5,956 nt of DNA. It comes from Bacteroidota bacterium (GTDB lineage Bacteria > Bacteroidota > Bacteroidia > Flavobacteriales > Flavobacteriaceae). The translations under genes were made by a program, and so were the position numbers. Shown piece by piece: positions 5,754 through 5,956 of this stretch (position 1 is its first letter; every line of letters starts with the position of its first letter). The DNA lies in assembly GCA_021793135.1 (NCBI GenBank), contig JAJYTI010000132.1, positions 1-5,956 on the forward strand. Direction: 5' to 3'. The notes below the pieces were generated by a model. It was not told the DNA's origin. It saw only the letters and a list, made by a program, of their open reading frames with translations, and did not search any database.

Positions 5754-5797
5754 AAAATGTTACATCGTAAATTTGAAAAAATACGATATAACATTTT
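5754..5797 (-). terminator. Hairpin terminator downstream of the glutathione peroxidase gene
   Basis: An inverted repeat has 16-bp arms (5754-5769 and 5782-5797) around a 12-nt loop. The single irregular pair is G-U in the minus-strand transcript but C-A in the plus-strand transcript, so the hairpin is better suited to minus-strand RNA. There it is followed by a run of T residues (continuing to about 5748). It starts 42 nt after the peroxidase stop and separates that gene from the sigma operon. The stem is AT-rich, so efficiency may be moderate. Confidence 0.68.
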
Positions 5798-5801
5798 ATT
5801 G

Positions 5802-5809
5802 TACTTTTG
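5802..5809 (+). promoter_or_regulatory. Isolated TAnnTTTG box (TACTTTTG) facing the 3' end of the peroxidase gene
   Basis: TACTTTTG matches the Bacteroidota -7 consensus on the plus strand. The nearest upstream TTTG (5772-5775) is 26 nt away, longer than the usual 19-21 nt. Transcription would run antisense to the peroxidase gene. No plus-strand gene follows within the window, so a chance match is likely. Confidence 0.15.
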
Positions 5810-5838
5810 TGGATTCCTTTATGAAAGAGAAATAATTT

Positions 5839-5956
5839 TTAAAGATAGCTCATAATCTCTTTATCCATCGGTTTTACAGCTGATTCAAATACTTCTAATA
5901 ATTGACCATCTTCATCAATTAAGTATTTTTGGAAATTCCATTTTACCTCACTGTCT
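5839..5956 (-). CDS. Glutathione peroxidase family protein, C-terminal fragment (5' part outside window)
   Basis: Only the last 38 codons are present, running in from the right edge to a TAA at 5839-5841. The fragment begins DSEVKWNFQKYLIDEDGQ and ends MSYL. WNFQKYL is the signature near the C-terminus of glutathione peroxidases; its Trp and Asn (codons at 5940-5938 and 5937-5935) belong to the family's catalytic tetrad with the peroxidatic Cys and Gln, which lie outside the window. In bacteria such proteins are usually thioredoxin-dependent peroxidases that reduce hydroperoxides. The fragment ends where the family normally ends, so it looks like an intact gene cut by the window and not a pseudogene. 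Confidence 0.85.
   Translation of the reverse strand, partial: DSEVKWNFQKYLIDEDGQLLEVFESAVKPMDKEIMSYL

Noticed and set aside
5821..5835. Tiny plus-strand frame ATG AAA GAG AAA TAA after the antisense -7 box
   Set aside because: It has four codons with no supporting context and lies between a terminator and the end of the peroxidase gene.

Overview
This is low-GC DNA whose gene content points to the Bacteroidota, most likely family Flavobacteriaceae. The evidence is a DUF4290 gene directly in front of murA, a MurA with the PGGDKIGRR active-site loop typical of that phylum, a RecQ-type helicase without the usual zinc cysteines, a flavobacterial-type ECF sigma factor, and few Shine-Dalgarno-like sites. 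No mobile element, CRISPR array, tRNA or rRNA gene is visible. The window looks like ordinary chromosome.

Layout. Positions 1-1915 hold a minus-strand pair: a P-loop ATPase of the NadR/Ttd14-like (AAA_28) type, then a RecQ-family helicase whose 3' end is cut by the window edge. The two genes are 2 nt apart. A divergent promoter region (about 1916-2016) separates them from a plus-strand cluster: a DUF493/YbeD-like protein, a DUF4290 protein and MurA, the enzyme of the first committed step of peptidoglycan synthesis. The DUF4290 and murA genes are 5 nt apart and surely form one operon. After murA comes a strong 19-bp hairpin terminator (4397-4441). It is followed by a compact multi-hairpin element (4447-4529) that looks like a structured intergenic RNA or repeat family of flavobacteria.

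Positions 4549-5710 carry a minus-strand operon: an ECF sigma factor followed 7 nt later by a four-helix membrane protein, which is the obvious candidate for its regulator. At the right edge (5839-5956) is the C-terminal end of a minus-strand glutathione peroxidase gene, with a hairpin terminator (5754-5797) between it and the sigma factor.

Points that stand out are: the structured element after murA; an ungapped internal duplication in the DUF4290 protein, with a strongly basic tail; Asp in place of the fosfomycin-target Cys in MurA; a RecQ subtype without zinc cysteines and with a changed aromatic-loop residue; the sigma/membrane-protein pair; and the fact that four of the seven genes with a visible 5' end appear to start with TTG or GTG. 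I did not find a clearly new multi-gene system.
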